A stretch of DNA of 15,300 nucleotides from an uncultured Clostridiaceae bacterium (lineage in GTDB: Bacteria > Bacillota > Clostridia > TANB77 > CAG-508), in contig CATZDQ010000014.1 of NCBI GenBank assembly GCA_958417695.1, positions 1 through 15,300 on the forward strand, written 5' to 3'. Position numbers and translations under genes: made by a program. Positions 13,309 to 15,300 of the stretch are shown piece after piece (within the stretch, counting starts at the first letter, position 1; each line of letters opens with the position of its first letter). The notes beneath the pieces are model-generated. The model made no database searches, was not told where the DNA came from, and worked only from the letters and a program-made list of their open reading frames with translations.

Positions 13309-13857
13309 ATGGAACTAAAAGAAGCTATAGAAAATAGAAGAAGTATTCGTAAATTTGACCAAACAAAATTAGAAAAGCACATAATAGAAGAAATGATTTA
13401 TGATGGAACTTTAGCACCTTCTGCTAAGAATAGACAACCATGGAAGTTTATAGTGATACAAAATGAACAAATCAAAAATAGTATTGTAGAAGAAATGATG
13501 AAAGAAGTAGAAAATAGAATTCATATGGGAAAAAATAAAGTGAGTATAGAAGAGACGGCAAAAGCTATGAAACAAGCACCTTGCCTAGTGATGATTTTTA
13601 ATATAGAACCTCACAATTGTATTTCTGACATACAATCTATTGGCGCTTGTATAGAAAATATGTGTTTATCTGCAACGGATAAAGGGCTAGGCAGTTTATG
13701 GATAAATGATATTTATGCAATAGAAGATAAATTAAAAAATTTATTACATCAAGAAGAACACCAATTAGTAGCGGGTTTAGCATTAGGCTATAGTCTACAA
13801 AGTCCAAAACCAAGACCTAGAAAAAGCATAGAAGAAGTAATGGAGATAATTGAATGA
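13309..13857 (+). CDS. Nitroreductase-family flavoprotein
   Basis: 182 residues. ENRRSIRKFD (8-17) and LAPSAKNRQPWKFIVI (36-51) are the FMN-contacting segments of the family; SIGACIENMCLSATDKGLGSLWI (about 121-143) is the second conserved part. Such enzymes bind FMN, form dimers and reduce nitro groups, quinones or flavins with NAD(P)H. The physiological substrate is not predictable. AAAGGAGACAAG precedes ATG 13309. It overlaps the next gene by 4 bases (ATGA), so translational coupling is likely. Confidence 0.93.
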   Translation: MELKEAIENRRSIRKFDQTKLEKHIIEEMIYDGTLAPSAKNRQPWKFIVIQNEQIKNSIVEEMMKEVENRIHMGKNKVSIEETAKAMKQAPCLVMIFNIEPHNCISDIQSIGACIENMCLSATDKGLGSLWINDIYAIEDKLKNLLHQEEHQLVAGLALGYSLQSPKPRPRKSIEEVMEIIE

Positions 13858-15257
13858 AAATAGAAATAGCACAAGTAAAAGATGTCCCTATGGTGATGGA
13901 CTTAATAAAACAAAGGTGTGAGTGGTTTCAAAAAGAGAAAATAGACCAATGGGAAGATGATTACCTAGCAATTTTTGATATACAATATTTTGAAGAACAA
14001 GCTTCTAAAAAACAGGTATACCTAGTAACACAAGAAGAAAAGGTATGCGGTGCTTTTGTATTAAAGCAAGAAGAGGAAGAATATTGGAAAGATAAAGAGA
14101 AGAAAAAGGCTTTATATGTTTACCATTTGGTGACAAAAGTCGGTTATGCAGGAATAGGAAAACAAATATTAGAACAAATAGAAGAACTTGCAAGAGAAAA
14201 ACAAATTACTTATATACGCTTAGATTGTATGCAAAATAATAAAAAATTAAATGCCTATTATGAGCAGTATGGATTTAAATGTTGCGGAGAAGGAAAAGAA
14301 GAGGGATATGCGTATCGTTTATGGGAAAAGAAAGTAGGAGATGAAAAAATGGATACAGGAAATCAAAATAAACAAGAGAAAATAAAAAATTGGTATAAAC
14401 AAACAAGTTGTTTTACAGATTTAGGAGCGTATAAAGAATTTGCTAAAAATTTGCCAGAAGATATGAGAGAACTTTGCCTATTACAAAGACATCAAATTAT
14501 ACATCCTTTTGTATTCTATGATAAAAATATCAGAAAACAAAAACATGCCTATTGGGGAGATATGACTAAAGTTCCAACTACTATGCTAAATTATGAAGAT
14601 GACATTTTTCCAACAGCACAGGGAATATTAGCAGAGTTACTAAGAAGAGATAGTCATTATACACATCAAAGAAGTGCAGAAAATAAAGTACATGTAACTT
14701 GTAGAGGACAAGCCATTTTATTAGCTAGTATTTTGAAAGCAAAAGGAATACCAGCTAGAGCAAGAAGCGGTTTTGCATTTTATGTGACAGAAGATAATAC
14801 AGCAGGAGACCACTGGATTACAGAATATTATGATGAAAAAGAAAAAAGATGGATATTAGTAGATGCGGATATGCATGATACAGAAAAAATTACTTTCAAT
14901 TTATGTGATATGCCAAGAGAAGCTTTTTTGTTTGGAGCACAAGCTTATTTAGGATTAAGAAATGGAGCATATCAAGAAGGACAAATTTATTACGCTTCTG
15001 AACCTAAGACGTGGGGATTAAAAGCAGCACTGAGAGCCTTATTTTATGATTTTCATGCTTTAATGAATGATGAGATTATTTTCTTACATGTTCCAGGCTA
15101 TATAAAAGATAAAAACTTTGAATTAAGTCAGGAAGAATATGAAGAACTAGATGTATTAGCAAAATATATGTTAGAGCCAGAAAATTATTTTGAAGAATTA
15201 CAACAGATATGGAATACACAAACTAAATTTAGAATCATGAGAGGGGCTTTAAATTAA
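13854..15257 (+). CDS. GNAT acetyltransferase fused to a transglutaminase-like domain
   Basis: 467 residues. The first 160 or so form a GNAT fold: HLVTKVGYAGIGKQILEQIEE holds a shortened acetyl-CoA loop (around residue 100), then YIRLDCMQNNKKLNAYYEQYGFKCCG (about 120-145). The rest resembles the transglutaminase-like (papain-fold) superfamily: Cys in VTCRGQAILLASILKAKGIP, His in GDHWITEYYDE, Asp in RWILVDADMHD, in the usual Cys-His-Asp order. The two domains meet at KKVGDEKMDTGN. An in-frame ATG (14349, residue 166) has GGAG (14337-14340) 8 bases upstream, so the second domain might also be made alone as about 302 residues. This may be a fusion of two formerly overlapping genes. The function of the pair is not known; a peptide- or protein-modifying role is only a suggestion. 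Confidence 0.85.
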   Translation: MKIEIAQVKDVPMVMDLIKQRCEWFQKEKIDQWEDDYLAIFDIQYFEEQASKKQVYLVTQEEKVCGAFVLKQEEEEYWKDKEKKKALYVYHLVTKVGYAGIGKQILEQIEELAREKQITYIRLDCMQNNKKLNAYYEQYGFKCCGEGKEEGYAYRLWEKKVGDEKMDTGNQNKQEKIKNWYKQTSCFTDLGAYKEFAKNLPEDMRELCLLQRHQIIHPFVFYDKNIRKQKHAYWGDMTKVPTTMLNYEDDIFPTAQGILAELLRRDSHYTHQRSAENKVHVTCRGQAILLASILKAKGIPARARSGFAFYVTEDNTAGDHWITEYYDEKEKRWILVDADMHDTEKITFNLCDMPREAFLFGAQAYLGLRNGAYQEGQIYYASEPKTWGLKAALRALFYDFHALMNDEIIFLHVPGYIKDKNFELSQEEYEELDVLAKYMLEPENYFEELQQIWNTQTKFRIMRGALN

Positions 15258-15266
15258 CAGTAAATC

Positions 15267-15298
15267 AAAAAAGGAAATAGGCTAGATTTTCTTTTTTT
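15267..15298 (+). terminator. Terminator at the end of the gene cluster
   Basis: AAAAAAGGAAAT (15267-15278) pairs with ATTTTCTTTTTT (15286-15297, one G-T pair) around a 7-nt loop. The right arm is T-rich and lies 10 bases after the last stop codon. The stem is AT-rich, so its strength is uncertain. Confidence 0.55.
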
Positions 15299-15300
15299 GT

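Overview
The window is AT-rich with tightly packed genes, AGGAGG-like ribosome sites, TTGACA/TTGATT-N17-TATAAT promoters and low-GC codon use. It looks like a low-GC Bacillota (Firmicutes) chromosome, most likely an uncultured gut-type Clostridia. That assignment is inferred from gene style only; no marker gene is present.

Layout. (1) 2-1000: 3' part of an AAA ATPase/DUF4143 gene, then about 830 bases without a gene that end in a consensus promoter and a foldable leader. (2) 1592-5753: a diversity-generating retroelement (DGR). A prepilin-like, FGE/C-type-lectin-fold target gene (1831) ends in a variable repeat (VR, 2951-3082). It is followed by hairpins and 22-bp direct repeats, a MutS-domain-I-like accessory gene (3355), an Avd-like gene (3765), a DGR-type reverse transcriptase (4132), the template repeat (TR, 5192-5324) and a small OB-fold/SSB-like gene (5499). 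TR and VR align over about 133 bases. All 16 substitutions and the single gap lie at TR adenines, which is the signature of adenine-specific mutagenic retrohoming. (3) 5863-7158: an HtrA-type membrane protease on the minus strand whose PDZ domain is broken. (4) 7224-7507: a roughly 217-nt structured RNA gene with its own promoter. (5) 7716-8955: a second prepilin-like protein and RNase HII. (6) 8957-15300: a collinear cluster with a decayed DUF3137-like remnant, a pyrimidine-nucleoside phosphorylase gene cut by one nonsense codon, a three-gene ABC-2 transporter, a nitroreductase, and a GNAT-transglutaminase fusion.

How the parts fit. The RT, helped by Avd and perhaps the MutS-like protein, should copy TR RNA with adenine errors and write the cDNA into the 3' end of the target gene, changing the ligand face of a surface-anchored protein. 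Here TR and VR both carry the same one-base shift at the conserved Arg-Gly-Gly junction. As sequenced, the target is therefore cut short inside its variable domain. The retroelement may have copied a lesion into its own target, or both copies share one systematic base-calling error, or the frame is recovered in translation.

Three other genes in the window are also broken (htrA PDZ, DUF3137 remnant, pdp). This points either to a decaying genome or to uncorrected indels in the assembly.
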